A DNA stretch of 64,000 nucleotides from positions 1-64,000 of the IMG/VR virus record IMGVR_UViG_3300035390_000014; one strand, given 5' to 3'. A program made the translations under genes and the position numbers. Source of the stretch: a virus. Shown here one piece after another: positions 43,423 through 52,197 of this stretch (positions are counted from its first letter, which is position 1; every line of letters begins with the position of its first letter). The notes beneath the pieces were generated by a model. The model had not been told where the DNA came from, searched no databases, and saw nothing but the letters and a program-made list of their open reading frames with translations.

Positions 43423-45765
43423 TTATTTTTCTAATCCAGACATTGGATCATTGTTAATTATATCTGCTAACATATCTCTTTTTATCAATGAAACAGCTCC
43501 ACCTGTATGGAATGTTTTCATGATAAGCTGTGTGCCTCTCTCTCCAATAATTTGAGCAGCAAGAATTCCAACATACGGGGTGTTATGTCTTTCTAATAAT
43601 TTACCATAACAAGTATGACAAATCTTTTGAGATTTACAGTATATAGGAGTTCTCAAACTTACAATATCTCCTAGTTTAAATTTGCCTTCATCAAATAACA
43701 TTAGCTTACCTTGTTTGATTACATAACGTCCTTTAAATCTTCCCATTAACATTTTATCTAACTTTACATCTAATGTTCTAGTTGTTCCGCAGTCTTTAGT
43801 AACCCTATCTAACTCAACTGTATTTAAAAGATATGCTAATTTACGAGACATATAGCCAGTATCAGCCGTATTGATAACCCTATCAATAATACCTTTACGT
43901 GCCCCTTGAGATGCGTCAAAGAATTCTCTATTAGACAAACCGTCTGCGAATGACCCTGATATAGGGTCTAAAACATTACCATCAGGATCAGCTATAACAC
44001 CCTTTGCAACCAATATCTGCATTGGTTGACCCCATCCTTTTGTTGATCCAGAATTAGCAAGATCACCAAACCCTGTATTATCTAAATGTTTTTCTAATAT
44101 TGTTTGAGCTTCTTCTAATAAAGTTTGAGCTTCTTCTGGGTTAGCGGTTTTTAATTTTTCTTTAATTTTTATAACAGAATCAGGTAATGCAAAATCATCT
44201 AAATTCATTGAAGGAGCCATAATTGTAGCCCATTTAAAACCAACATCTTTTAATTTATCAACAACTTGCTTTATTACTTCTCCACCGTGCTTTTCATAAG
44301 TTAATTCAATTCTAGCACCAATAGTTTTTTTAGTTGCTTGAGCTTCCATGAAACCAAGATCAGTAGGGAAACAACTATTAACAATTGCTTTACCCATTGT
44401 TGTGTTTACACCTCTATATTTAACAGCTATATATGGTTCTTTAGCATTAACTAAATCTTCATTTGATACTGCTAATGGAGAACCTGTGGCAGTTCTATCT
44501 TTTGTAATTGTGTATAAACCAGCCCAAATCTCTTTTGAAAGACCAAAAATAAATTCATTTGATGATGTACCACTTGTTAATTTCATCATTCTAGTTCTTG
44601 CTTCTTCCTGAGCTTCATTTGTTAGTGGATGATATATAGCCATTGTATCACCATCAAAATCGGCATTATGAACACCAACCTGAGTGGTTGACATAAGCAT
44701 TGTATCGCCTCTATGTAATACAGGGTTGTATGCTAAATAACTTTGAGTATGAAGAACTGGATCTCTTTTTACAACAACAATTCTACCCTTCATTGAAATT
44801 TCAGTTTGTTCAAAGAATAATTCATATAATTCTTCTGGCACTTTATCGCCTTCTTTAATACCTTTCATTACTCTTTTAACTGCTTCAACTGATAAATCCA
44901 TCCCGGTAAATTCTTTTACCCCATTTGATAAAACTTCTTTGTCAACTCTACCTGAATATAATAAACGGTGCATAATAAAAGGTTCAAATAAACCAATAGC
45001 TAATCTTAAAGGAACCCCACATTCATTTATAAGTAAATTAGGATCTGGTGTAATAACAGCACGCCCGGAAAAGTCAATACGCTTTCCAAGCATCTGTTCT
45101 CTAATAATTCCATGTTTTTTACCAATTTTAGATCTAATATAATTATCATGATCCATTACTGATTGGTGCATAGCATAATTTAATAAATCATATAATGGAC
45201 CTGAACCAGATGATCTTAGTTGTGATGCTCTTCTCATTAAAGCAAGATAAACATCATTTAAAGCATCTATCATCCAATTACCATCTTCCCCTTGTACAGC
45301 TGGTCTTAACTCAGGTGGTATAACAGGGATTTTATCAATAAAAATTGTATCATTTTTTGTTTCTCTTATAACAAATTTTATTAGTTTATCTCTTAATTCA
45401 GTCTCACCTCTCCATTTAATAGAGGGAAATAATTTAATAAACTCTTTTATACCAGTAACACCACCAGTTTCAACTATTTCTAACCTACCATCTTTATCTA
45501 ATATAAAAGATTCCTCAGTTGATATAAATTTTTCAATTTTTCTATCCAACTGAAGTAATACTCTATATACTGATGGATGAATAGCAAACCCATGTAATTC
45601 AATATATGAAAATAAAATTCTTCTATCTTTCGAACCATCTGGTCCAAATATTTCTTCGCTATATAAACCTTCCTCATGAAAATGACCAGTCTTAGTGGTA
45701 GTAATCATAGAGGTCACAGGTTTCAAATTCTGACTGAAATTAGATGGATTGAGTAATTTTAACAT
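43423..45765 (-). CDS. RNA polymerase beta-prime, N-terminal/catalytic fragment (second phage RNAP)
   Basis: 780 aa. It keeps LGKRIDFSGRAVITPDP, a catalytic loop VHNADFDGDTMAIYHP near residue 368 with all three aspartates, SGSTKGWGQPMQ, a CKSQKICHTCYGK knuckle near 718, and the trigger-helix block GERGTQLIMKTFHTGGAVS near 750, after which it stops. The C-terminal continuation is the gene at 42021-42740. The N-terminal zinc ribbon found in the first beta-prime is absent here: the GLYSEEIFGPDGSKDRR stretch runs straight on. Its start overlaps the stop of the gene upstream. Confidence 0.93.
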   Translation of the reverse strand: MLKLLNPSNFSQNLKPVTSMITTTKTGHFHEEGLYSEEIFGPDGSKDRRILFSYIELHGFAIHPSVYRVLLQLDRKIEKFISTEESFILDKDGRLEIVETGGVTGIKEFIKLFPSIKWRGETELRDKLIKFVIRETKNDTIFIDKIPVIPPELRPAVQGEDGNWMIDALNDVYLALMRRASQLRSSGSGPLYDLLNYAMHQSVMDHDNYIRSKIGKKHGIIREQMLGKRIDFSGRAVITPDPNLLINECGVPLRLAIGLFEPFIMHRLLYSGRVDKEVLSNGVKEFTGMDLSVEAVKRVMKGIKEGDKVPEELYELFFEQTEISMKGRIVVVKRDPVLHTQSYLAYNPVLHRGDTMLMSTTQVGVHNADFDGDTMAIYHPLTNEAQEEARTRMMKLTSGTSSNEFIFGLSKEIWAGLYTITKDRTATGSPLAVSNEDLVNAKEPYIAVKYRGVNTTMGKAIVNSCFPTDLGFMEAQATKKTIGARIELTYEKHGGEVIKQVVDKLKDVGFKWATIMAPSMNLDDFALPDSVIKIKEKLKTANPEEAQTLLEEAQTILEKHLDNTGFGDLANSGSTKGWGQPMQILVAKGVIADPDGNVLDPISGSFADGLSNREFFDASQGARKGIIDRVINTADTGYMSRKLAYLLNTVELDRVTKDCGTTRTLDVKLDKMLMGRFKGRYVIKQGKLMLFDEGKFKLGDIVSLRTPIYCKSQKICHTCYGKLLERHNTPYVGILAAQIIGERGTQLIMKTFHTGGAVSLIKRDMLADIINNDPMSGLEK

Positions 45766-46355
45766 TATTTCTTAGCCTTAGCTTTTTCTATTTTTTGTTT
45801 TTGTTTAATCATTTTTTGTTTTAAAATTTCTTTCTGTTCAGGATCTTTTTCAGAACTATATTTTTTCTTTAAACCTTTATATGTAAAATATAATGCCAAA
45901 AGAACAGCAGATGCACCAACGGCATATCCTTCTTTTACCAATGTCGGCGGTTTCATTTTCTTATTAAATGTCTTAGTTGATTTAGTTTTTAACGCCGCCT
46001 GACTTACAGTATTAGGAATTGCTTTATTATATTTATTTAATAATTTTGTAAGTTTAATAACTACTCCTGGTAAATGTCCATCAGGTTGTTTTTCAGCCAT
46101 TCTCTTTGCAAGTTTTAATGAAAATTCAATCATCTTAGCATCTTTATAACCATATCTATTACAAATTGGAAACAAAGTATGTTCAGATCCCTGACCCAAT
46201 TTTAAATAACAACCAGGATTTTTTTCAGCATCAGATTTTACAAATTCTGGAGATAATCTTTTTAAATCATCATGATAAGTTATTGGTGATATTAGTTTAT
46301 AGGCTGTTCTTAATAACTCAGATAAATTTTGAAATTCTTCATTTAAATTTTCCAT
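45765..46355 (-). CDS. Virion membrane family member B
   Basis: 196 aa. Polar helical N-terminal two thirds, then one hydrophobic helix (YAVGASAVLLALYFTYKG) followed by a basic helical hairpin (LKKKYSSEKDPEQKEILKQK, then KQKQKIEKAKAKK). This C-terminal plan matches the proteins at 42744 and 48597. It is the first gene of the second-polymerase unit, with a TTTTTAGAACAAA motif about 29 bp upstream and an AAAGGGAG site. Confidence 0.7.
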   Translation of the reverse strand: MENLNEEFQNLSELLRTAYKLISPITYHDDLKRLSPEFVKSDAEKNPGCYLKLGQGSEHTLFPICNRYGYKDAKMIEFSLKLAKRMAEKQPDGHLPGVVIKLTKLLNKYNKAIPNTVSQAALKTKSTKTFNKKMKPPTLVKEGYAVGASAVLLALYFTYKGLKKKYSSEKDPEQKEILKQKMIKQKQKIEKAKAKK

Positions 46356-46383
46356 ATATAAAACTCCCTTTTAGTCTTTATTA

Positions 46384-46396
46384 TTTGTTCTAAAAA
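46384..46396 (-). promoter_or_regulatory. TTTTTAGAACAAA motif (candidate phage promoter)
   Basis: The minus-strand 13-mer TTTTTAGAACAAA stands 29 bp upstream of the gene at 45765-46355 and just past a strong terminator. The identical 13-mer is at 56891-56903, with close variants at 60634-60647 and 35694-35700, always upstream of a minus-strand gene. The consistent position argues for a promoter; not tested. Confidence 0.5.
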
Positions 46397-46416
46397 AAGA
46401 GTAATAAAACCGACAA

Positions 46417-46454
46417 AAAAAAGAGCATCCCAAATTAATGGAATGCTCTTTTTT
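46417..46454 (-). terminator. Strong intrinsic terminator
   Basis: AAAAAAGAGCAT (46417-46428) pairs perfectly with ATGCTCTTTTTT (46443-46454), with a 14-base loop. In the minus-strand RNA the stem is followed by a run of about eight U residues, the classic intrinsic terminator. It directly follows the stop of the gene at 46466-47914 and so ends that unit. Confidence 0.85.
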
Positions 46455-46465
46455 ATTTACTTTAT

Positions 46466-47914
46466 TTAAAAGTCTAAATCGACCAATTTTGATAATTCTA
46501 TAATTTTATCATCCAATTGTCCAGAAAAGTATAATGTATAAAACTTAACCATATTACTTTCTATTTTGGAAAGAGGGATGCCTCCGTAAGGTTTACCATC
46601 AAAGATATTAAAGAAATTAACTCTTGAGGTTCGTCCAACAAAATAACTCATAATTTTATAAGGTAATATTTTGGTTTGAAAACCAAAGAAGTTATTAGTC
46701 TTGTCCTGAACATTAATAAAACCTGCTTCATTATTAACATTCTTTATTTTATAAGTAGTGGCAACTGCTGGAGAACTAGTAGGATAAAAATTCAACATTG
46801 AAAACATATCTGAATATTCATTGTGAAAAACTTGTTGTAATAGTTTTTGCAAATAAACAGACATGACTATTGAATGTTCCGGAGATAAGGTTTTGAAGTG
46901 AAAGTAAGGAATATTAGTGATTTTTGATAATAGTGGAAATACCAAACAATCGCTTAAAGGTGATATATATTCTATATCCTGAACTCTTTGTTGAAACTCA
47001 GCTAAATTTTTATCAGCAGCATCATTATTATCAACAGCCATTGGAGTTGTTTTATCAATTTCTTTATAGATATATTCATAGGCAATACCCTTCAATCTTC
47101 CAAGAGTATCATTATAACTATATGTTTTAAGATTATCAACATTCAATCCATGAATATCTTCAGTTGATACTGAATCATCATAAACTATTGTTTTCTTATA
47201 TACTGATCTAAGGAACCATTTAACTGATTCCTCAACAACTCCAACAAAGTAAGTAATTGGATTTTTATCCTCTTCACAGAGAATAAGAATTGAGTTCATA
47301 ATGAAATTGAATATTTCAACTGTATGAACATCAATTGATTTACATTGGATCATCTTGATATATTCCCACATATATCTATCAGTGAGGTTATATCTAAATG
47401 TTTTAGTTTTAACAATGTTGAATATTTTAAAAACAACATCTGTATTCATTATTTCTTCAACAAGCATATTATAAATTTTCTTATGGACTTGATTTGATAT
47501 CACAATGTCTTGTCTAATTGAGATCAATGAATATAGTTTCAAATAACCAGAAACCACCAAAATCTTTCTTATTTCAGCAGGTTCAAATAAAATTGTCCCT
47601 TTCTTAACTTTAGATCTATCAACAAATTTAGAATAATCCATATTTTGAATATCAAAATATTTATCAATGTATTCTTTTAAAATGTTGATGTTATTAGTTA
47701 TGTAATTTAAATCATCTTTGTCTTTATACTCTTCAATAAATTTAAAAAACCATTCTGAAAATTCATCACCACTTGCTTCATTTACACTTTTAATAAAATC
47801 AGTAACAATATGAAATTTGTTAGTGACTGAGGAAGATTTCAAATTAAGTTCAATAGTTTTTTCACCCAAAGACATTGACCACTTCTTCTGTTCTAATTTT
47901 TCAAACTCAAGCAT
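46466..47914 (-). CDS. Large helical protein of unknown function; candidate RNAP specificity subunit
   Basis: 482 aa, not recognised. Helical overall with many aromatic residues, no metal or nucleotide motif, and a weakly conserved-looking C-terminus (RTSRVNFFNIFDGKPYGGIP). It is a single-gene transcription unit: a promoter-like dyad upstream at 47955-47991 and a strong terminator downstream. It lies next to the second polymerase and has the size of the fifth subunits of phage polymerases (phiKZ gp68, AR9 gp226), which recognise promoters. That role is a guess from size and position; it could equally be a tail or head protein. Confidence 0.6.
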   Translation of the reverse strand: MLEFEKLEQKKWSMSLGEKTIELNLKSSSVTNKFHIVTDFIKSVNEASGDEFSEWFFKFIEEYKDKDDLNYITNNINILKEYIDKYFDIQNMDYSKFVDRSKVKKGTILFEPAEIRKILVVSGYLKLYSLISIRQDIVISNQVHKKIYNMLVEEIMNTDVVFKIFNIVKTKTFRYNLTDRYMWEYIKMIQCKSIDVHTVEIFNFIMNSILILCEEDKNPITYFVGVVEESVKWFLRSVYKKTIVYDDSVSTEDIHGLNVDNLKTYSYNDTLGRLKGIAYEYIYKEIDKTTPMAVDNNDAADKNLAEFQQRVQDIEYISPLSDCLVFPLLSKITNIPYFHFKTLSPEHSIVMSVYLQKLLQQVFHNEYSDMFSMLNFYPTSSPAVATTYKIKNVNNEAGFINVQDKTNNFFGFQTKILPYKIMSYFVGRTSRVNFFNIFDGKPYGGIPLSKIESNMVKFYTLYFSGQLDDKIIELSKLVDLDF

Positions 47915-47954
47915 TTAAACTCCTTTTTTTGTTATAAAAATTAAACAAACTATT

Positions 47955-47991
47955 CTATGTTATGTTATGTATATTAATATATATAACATAG
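47955..47991 (-). promoter_or_regulatory. Palindromic element containing the 21-bp repeat, copy 2
   Basis: CTATGTTAT (47955-47963) and its exact complement ATAACATAG (47983-47991) flank the second copy of the AT-rich 21-bp repeat (47965-47985). The element begins about 40 bp upstream of the ATG at 47914, in a 161-bp gap with no gene. It could be a promoter, an operator or an origin-like element. The rest of the gap to 48075 is AT-rich with TATATATATTT tracts. Confidence 0.5.
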
Positions 47992-48075
47992 TGGTTTAAT
48001 TTATAATACATATAACATACTTATACGTAAATATATATATTTAACAAAAAATACTATATTGGAAACATACTTAAA

Positions 48076-48591
48076 TTATTTTATTACAAATCTTCTTACC
48101 ATTGAAATTACAACTTCTTTATCAATAAAGTCCCCAGGACAAGTTAATTCTTCATCAGATGATACTTCATTATGAAATTTAATTCGACTTGGATCTAATT
48201 TAAACATTTTCAACATAGGGTTTAATAACCTAAAAGCCAGTACTTCATACATACGTTTTTGTGGAACCTTAAAATCATAGTTACCTAATAAGGCAACATG
48301 AATAGCTCTGTTATTTATATTAGCATCAATATCATCCCATTCACACAAATAAACAAAAGGTCTACAAACAAAAGGATAATATTCTTCATCTATTTTTTCA
48401 ATTACATAATGATAATTAACATCTGAATGCTTCATTTCAAGTACACCCTTTGATAAACCTTGTACTTGAAACTTAGCATTATCTATCTTAGACGCTGGAT
48501 TTTTATATAATTCAGAGGTATGATGCAATATAATCCATTTAACTTTACCTCTTCTGATTTTCATCAAACTTGGTTTTAATGGGATTTTCAT
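48076..48591 (-). CDS. N-acetylmuramoyl-L-alanine amidase (Amidase_2 family)
   Basis: 171 aa. WIILHHTSE (H23, H24), then VNYHYVIEK, AIHVALLGNYD and KFHNEVSSDEELTCPGD (H140, C151) supply the His-His-Cys zinc site of T7-lysozyme/PGRP-type amidases. It cleaves the amide between MurNAc and the stem peptide. No signal peptide. Its place among tail genes suggests a tail-associated or lysis function. It follows the membrane protein gene upstream by five bases without its own clear ribosome site. Confidence 0.87.
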   Translation of the reverse strand: MKIPLKPSLMKIRRGKVKWIILHHTSELYKNPASKIDNAKFQVQGLSKGVLEMKHSDVNYHYVIEKIDEEYYPFVCRPFVYLCEWDDIDANINNRAIHVALLGNYDFKVPQKRMYEVLAFRLLNPMLKMFKLDPSRIKFHNEVSSDEELTCPGDFIDKEVVISMVRRFVIK

Positions 48592-48596
48592 ATTTT

Positions 48597-49016
48597 TTAA
48601 GCCTTTTTAGCTTTTAATTTTTGAGATCTATTTTTAGCTGAAGCAGCTTTCTTTCTAAATAATTCTTTCTCTTCTGGTGTATCAGCTTCTTTCTCTTTAT
48701 TTTTCCATTTTTTATAAAGTTTATAAGCTAAATAGGCAGCGCCAGCTAAACCAGCAGCGCCAGCAGCGCCAGCTGCCTGACCAACATGTTTACCCATTGC
48801 ACCAGATCTATTAATTTTTTTATTTGTAGAATCTACGTCATTATTCCAAGTCTTGATACGATCTTTAGACCCTAACATTTTTCCAACTGTTTTTCCTATT
48901 TCTTTATTTTTTCTTTTTATAGCCCATTCTTTACCACGTTCTTCGTTTGGTTTATATAAATCTTTTAATCCAAATTTAGCTTCATCTATCATATATTGCT
49001 CAGTTAAAGTTAACAT
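48597..49016 (-). CDS. Virion membrane family member C
   Basis: 139 aa. N-terminus LTLTEQYMIDEAKFGLKDLY (targeting-like), a basic helical region, an Ala/Gly hydrophobic helix (GQAAGAAGAAGLAGAAYLAY) and a basic hairpin (KLYKKWKNKEKEADTPEEKE ...). The tail lines up with 42744 and 45765. The gene has short GCC/CAG-type repeats where it encodes the Ala/Gly helix. Strong AAGGAG site. Confidence 0.7.
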   Translation of the reverse strand: MLTLTEQYMIDEAKFGLKDLYKPNEERGKEWAIKRKNKEIGKTVGKMLGSKDRIKTWNNDVDSTNKKINRSGAMGKHVGQAAGAAGAAGLAGAAYLAYKLYKKWKNKEKEADTPEEKELFRKKAASAKNRSQKLKAKKA

Positions 49017-49031
49017 ATTTGGTACTCCTTA

Positions 49032-50414
49032 TTATGCGAAATATCCTGGTTCATTTGTTTGTATTATTGGTGGATTTATAACTGATTCTAAAACGGTTGC
49101 TAATCCTTCTGAGGATTCTTCTATAGCTACATCAGCTTCTGCTAATTGAGTCTCCACTGTTTCAGAAAGAGAAGTTATATTTTCTTTAATATCATTAGGT
49201 ACATTTGATTCATCTAATAATGTGGCCACATCAAATGTACCATCGTCAGTAAGATACATATTTTTCAATGTAGCATTAACATATTTAATACTATCATCTA
49301 AATATTCTATATATGGGTCTTGGGAATCTTGAGCTAATGGTTTAGCTTCTTCATATGCAACTGCAAAAGCTGGAGTTTCTAACATAACTGGAATATCAGG
49401 ATAACCTGGAACATTTTCAATTCCTGGAAATTCATCAGTTTTAACAATAGGTAAAAGATCTTCAACTAATATCCCAGTACTAAGAGATGTTTTAATTTTA
49501 GTTAATGCACTAGAAAATGTTGAGTCTTTAACCATGTCAGTTATATATGGGTATCCAGGAATATCAGAAACATCTGCAAACTCTGGAAATTCAAATATCT
49601 CAAAACTAGTAACATCTGGTAATTTTTTTGTTGTTAAATCTTCAAATTTATCATAAATTTTTTTAAAATCTTCATCAGCAGTCATTGCTGATAAGTCTGG
49701 ATATCCAGCAAGATCTTTTAAAGATTCATAACCTGCTACAGTTGGGAAAGAAGAACTATTAAGGTCCGGGATACTTGGTACATCAAAATTTCTACCGCAA
49801 ATAGCTTCTATACAATTAAACAAACCATCAAAATTAGATAACAAATCTGCAATTCCAAGACTTTTTAAAATAGAATTAATTTCATTAATTAAAAAAGCTA
49901 TCGGTCCTTCTATTAAAGCTGATAATCCATCTAAAATACCATTCAATGCCTTACCTAATAAATCAGTTATAACATTTATAAAATCACTAACTAATTCTTC
50001 TATACTCATTAAACCATCAAGTAAATTACTTTTTAACAAACCACAATTTTGTAATATATTATCAATATCACTTGTATCAGGCACTGGAGGTATAGAACTT
50101 GACATTGTATCTTCAATTAAATTTGTGGCATCATCAATTTCATTAATTGGAGTAGCTGCCTCATTTTCTAAATTGCCCAATCCTGATTTTAATAAACCAA
50201 GAGGACCATTAACAGCAGCTTCGGCTCCTGATAATCCAGTAGAAATTTTATCAAGTTGATTGGTAAAATCTGTGCATACACTATTTGTCATTCCAGATAC
50301 TCCAGGTATGCCCAGCGCACCTAATCCATCTGACGATGGAAATTTTTCATTTATTGTGGCTCCAGTGGTTATAATGCTACTAATAGGAGTTGTTTCTAAT
50401 AATATATTAGTCAT
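49032..50414 (-). CDS. Baseplate/tail-associated structural protein with internal repeats
   Basis: 460 aa, acidic. The first half is helical with a conserved-looking hydrophobic stretch (LIEGPIAFLINEINSILKSL). The second half has at least three copies of a motif: SLKDLAGYPDLSAMTADEDF, VSDIPGYPYITDMVKDSTF and IENVPGYPDIPVMLETPAF, spaced roughly 70 residues apart. It is encoded immediately after the gp5-like hub protein with a 1-bp stop/start overlap. Probably a baseplate hub or spike partner. Confidence 0.7.
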   Translation of the reverse strand: MTNILLETTPISSIITTGATINEKFPSSDGLGALGIPGVSGMTNSVCTDFTNQLDKISTGLSGAEAAVNGPLGLLKSGLGNLENEAATPINEIDDATNLIEDTMSSSIPPVPDTSDIDNILQNCGLLKSNLLDGLMSIEELVSDFINVITDLLGKALNGILDGLSALIEGPIAFLINEINSILKSLGIADLLSNFDGLFNCIEAICGRNFDVPSIPDLNSSSFPTVAGYESLKDLAGYPDLSAMTADEDFKKIYDKFEDLTTKKLPDVTSFEIFEFPEFADVSDIPGYPYITDMVKDSTFSSALTKIKTSLSTGILVEDLLPIVKTDEFPGIENVPGYPDIPVMLETPAFAVAYEEAKPLAQDSQDPYIEYLDDSIKYVNATLKNMYLTDDGTFDVATLLDESNVPNDIKENITSLSETVETQLAEADVAIEESSEGLATVLESVINPPIIQTNEPGYFA

Positions 50415-51298
50415 TATGTATCCCTCTTACCTGCAGGCACTGTTGGGTTTGCTTTTTCTACTGATGATGATGATCCTGTATTATCATTAATAACACCAGC
50501 ATCTCTCGCTATTATAGACCCAGCTTTAGTATGATGGCCTACACCTGCACCATCAATTATTGAAAGACCCGCTTTTCTATTATTTGATAAAACTGCTTCA
50601 GTATTAATATTTTGACCTTTAATATGAATATCTTTTTTAACATTTAAACTAAATTTTCCACCGCAATTAATATTTATATCATTTTTAAAATCAATTTGAA
50701 GGTTTTGTTGATCAATATCAATATGAATATAATCACCTTTATAGGTTCTTATTAAGATTTTTTCTCTTTTTTCTCTTTCATCTAATAATATAGTAGTTTG
50801 ATTATCATCAATCTTAGTTACAGATGTTACATCGCCAGAAGGAGGTTCTTTAATTAATCTTTTTTTCCCTGTTATTTCAACTCGAGCATCATCTGGATCA
50901 TCAGACATCATAATTGTTCGACCTTGATGACTTTTTAATATAACCCATTTATCTTCTGGGTTTGATCCTGTTTTACATTCTGGCAATACTGTAGTATTTT
51001 CTAAATCACATGATCCAAAATAATAAGGATTACTGGGATTACCTGCTTCAAAAAATACAAAAACCCAACTACCTTTTTTAGGAATAAATGATGACCCCAT
51101 ATAATGATGTTCTTCATCACCTTCCATATTTCTTCCACCAACTGGATTATTCGCCGGACTTGCTAACAATCCTCTGGTCGGTTCAACTTCTGGCATTATT
51201 TGAGGAATCCATACTGTTATACGACCATAGAATTTAGGGTCTCTATTCCCTACAACTAATGCTCTATAAAATCCATAAAGTTCATTTGATATATCCAT
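50414..51298 (-). CDS. Baseplate hub/spike OB-fold protein (T4 gp5 N-terminal-like)
   Basis: 294 aa. Residues LYGFYRALVVGNRDPKFYGR and ITVWIPQIMPE, then FIPKKGSWVFVFFEAGNP and YYFGSC are the OB-fold pattern of the T4 gp5/gp27-spike family ('yrG.V.dn.DP...GRvkVriP'). The C-terminal half has strand repeats (IHIDIDQQNLQIDFKNDIN, INCGGKFSLNVKKDIHIKG), as expected for a trimeric spike beta-helix. There is no lysozyme domain; the amidase is separate at 48076. Confidence 0.85.
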   Translation of the reverse strand: MDISNELYGFYRALVVGNRDPKFYGRITVWIPQIMPEVEPTRGLLASPANNPVGGRNMEGDEEHHYMGSSFIPKKGSWVFVFFEAGNPSNPYYFGSCDLENTTVLPECKTGSNPEDKWVILKSHQGRTIMMSDDPDDARVEITGKKRLIKEPPSGDVTSVTKIDDNQTTILLDEREKREKILIRTYKGDYIHIDIDQQNLQIDFKNDININCGGKFSLNVKKDIHIKGQNINTEAVLSNNRKAGLSIIDGAGVGHHTKAGSIIARDAGVINDNTGSSSSVEKANPTVPAGKRDT

Positions 51299-51306
51299 GA
51301 CTATCC

Positions 51307-52197
51307 TTATTTAAAAATTCTTTTTGATATTTGCAAGATAGTAGCAAATTCAGTTTCATTATATCTATAATAAAACGCAGGAGATAGAGTTGGAGTTATA
51401 CCTGGAACATCACTGGTTGTTAATACTGCTATAAATCTAACACAATCTTCAACAGCAGGAATAAAATGTATAGTTAACATTCTTAATATTTTTGAAACAA
51501 AGTTATATTTACCAACACCAGGAAAAACTTTTAATTTATCTAAAGCTTTTATAAAATCATTTACATTACTAAAATCAAATGATCTTAATAAATCTATATC
51601 AGCTTTGTAATTATAAGCAGTTGCTATTGATGCATTTTGAAATAATCTATCACCTTTTATATTAAAAAATGCAGCATAAACATAACAAGAAATCATAAAT
51701 TTTAATTTTGGAATTTGAGTTGAATAAATACCAATTAACCCATATTCTTTGCCAAAGATTCTAATAAAAACAGATAATAAATAAGCAGTTATATGACCTG
51801 CAAATCTATCAGGAATAGCTTGTTTTGTTACCAATTCTTTTAAACATATACCATATACTAAACAACCATATAAATCTCTTGATGTTGGATTCATAGTTGA
51901 AATTTCTTTAGTGTTAAAAGAACTTAAATTTATAATAACTTGTTTAGTAGGTTTATTATAAGTAACTGGTAATGGATAATTAGGCATATAAACTATTTCA
52001 ATTTCATTTTTACCAGAATTTAAAAGTTGATAAACTTTAGTTTTTGTATAATGGTTAACCCTCTTTTCCAGTAAACTTAAAATTGAATGTAATGTTTCTA
52101 TTCCATCATCAACTATAAATGCTTGCAAACTAGATGAGGAAACATTAAGAATATTTGGTATATCTTTTAATAGAGTGAATTTATCTATAATTACCAA
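51307..52197 (-). CDS. Probable tail/baseplate protein, 296 aa
   Basis: Not recognised. Helical with membrane-like stretches that are probably core helices (AGHITAYLLSVFIRIFG, LKFMISCYVYAAFF). TTG start, chosen because GGAGG lies eight bases before it; it overlaps the gp53-like gene by 7 bp. It lies between gp5-like and gp53-like baseplate genes, which suggests a baseplate part. Confidence 0.7.
   Translation of the reverse strand: MVIIDKFTLLKDIPNILNVSSSSLQAFIVDDGIETLHSILSLLEKRVNHYTKTKVYQLLNSGKNEIEIVYMPNYPLPVTYNKPTKQVIINLSSFNTKEISTMNPTSRDLYGCLVYGICLKELVTKQAIPDRFAGHITAYLLSVFIRIFGKEYGLIGIYSTQIPKLKFMISCYVYAAFFNIKGDRLFQNASIATAYNYKADIDLLRSFDFSNVNDFIKALDKLKVFPGVGKYNFVSKILRMLTIHFIPAVEDCVRFIAVLTTSDVPGITPTLSPAFYYRYNETEFATILQISKRIFK

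Noticed and set aside
42021-45765. A sequencing frameshift splitting one beta-prime gene
   Set aside because: The two pieces are separated by two other genes with their own ribosome sites, and the N-part stops after the trigger-loop block; a simple frameshift cannot produce this.
34129-47985. The 21-bp repeat as phage attachment sites or transposon ends
   Set aside because: There is no integrase or transposase, the repeats are in direct orientation 14 kb apart, and both are in promoter-like positions.
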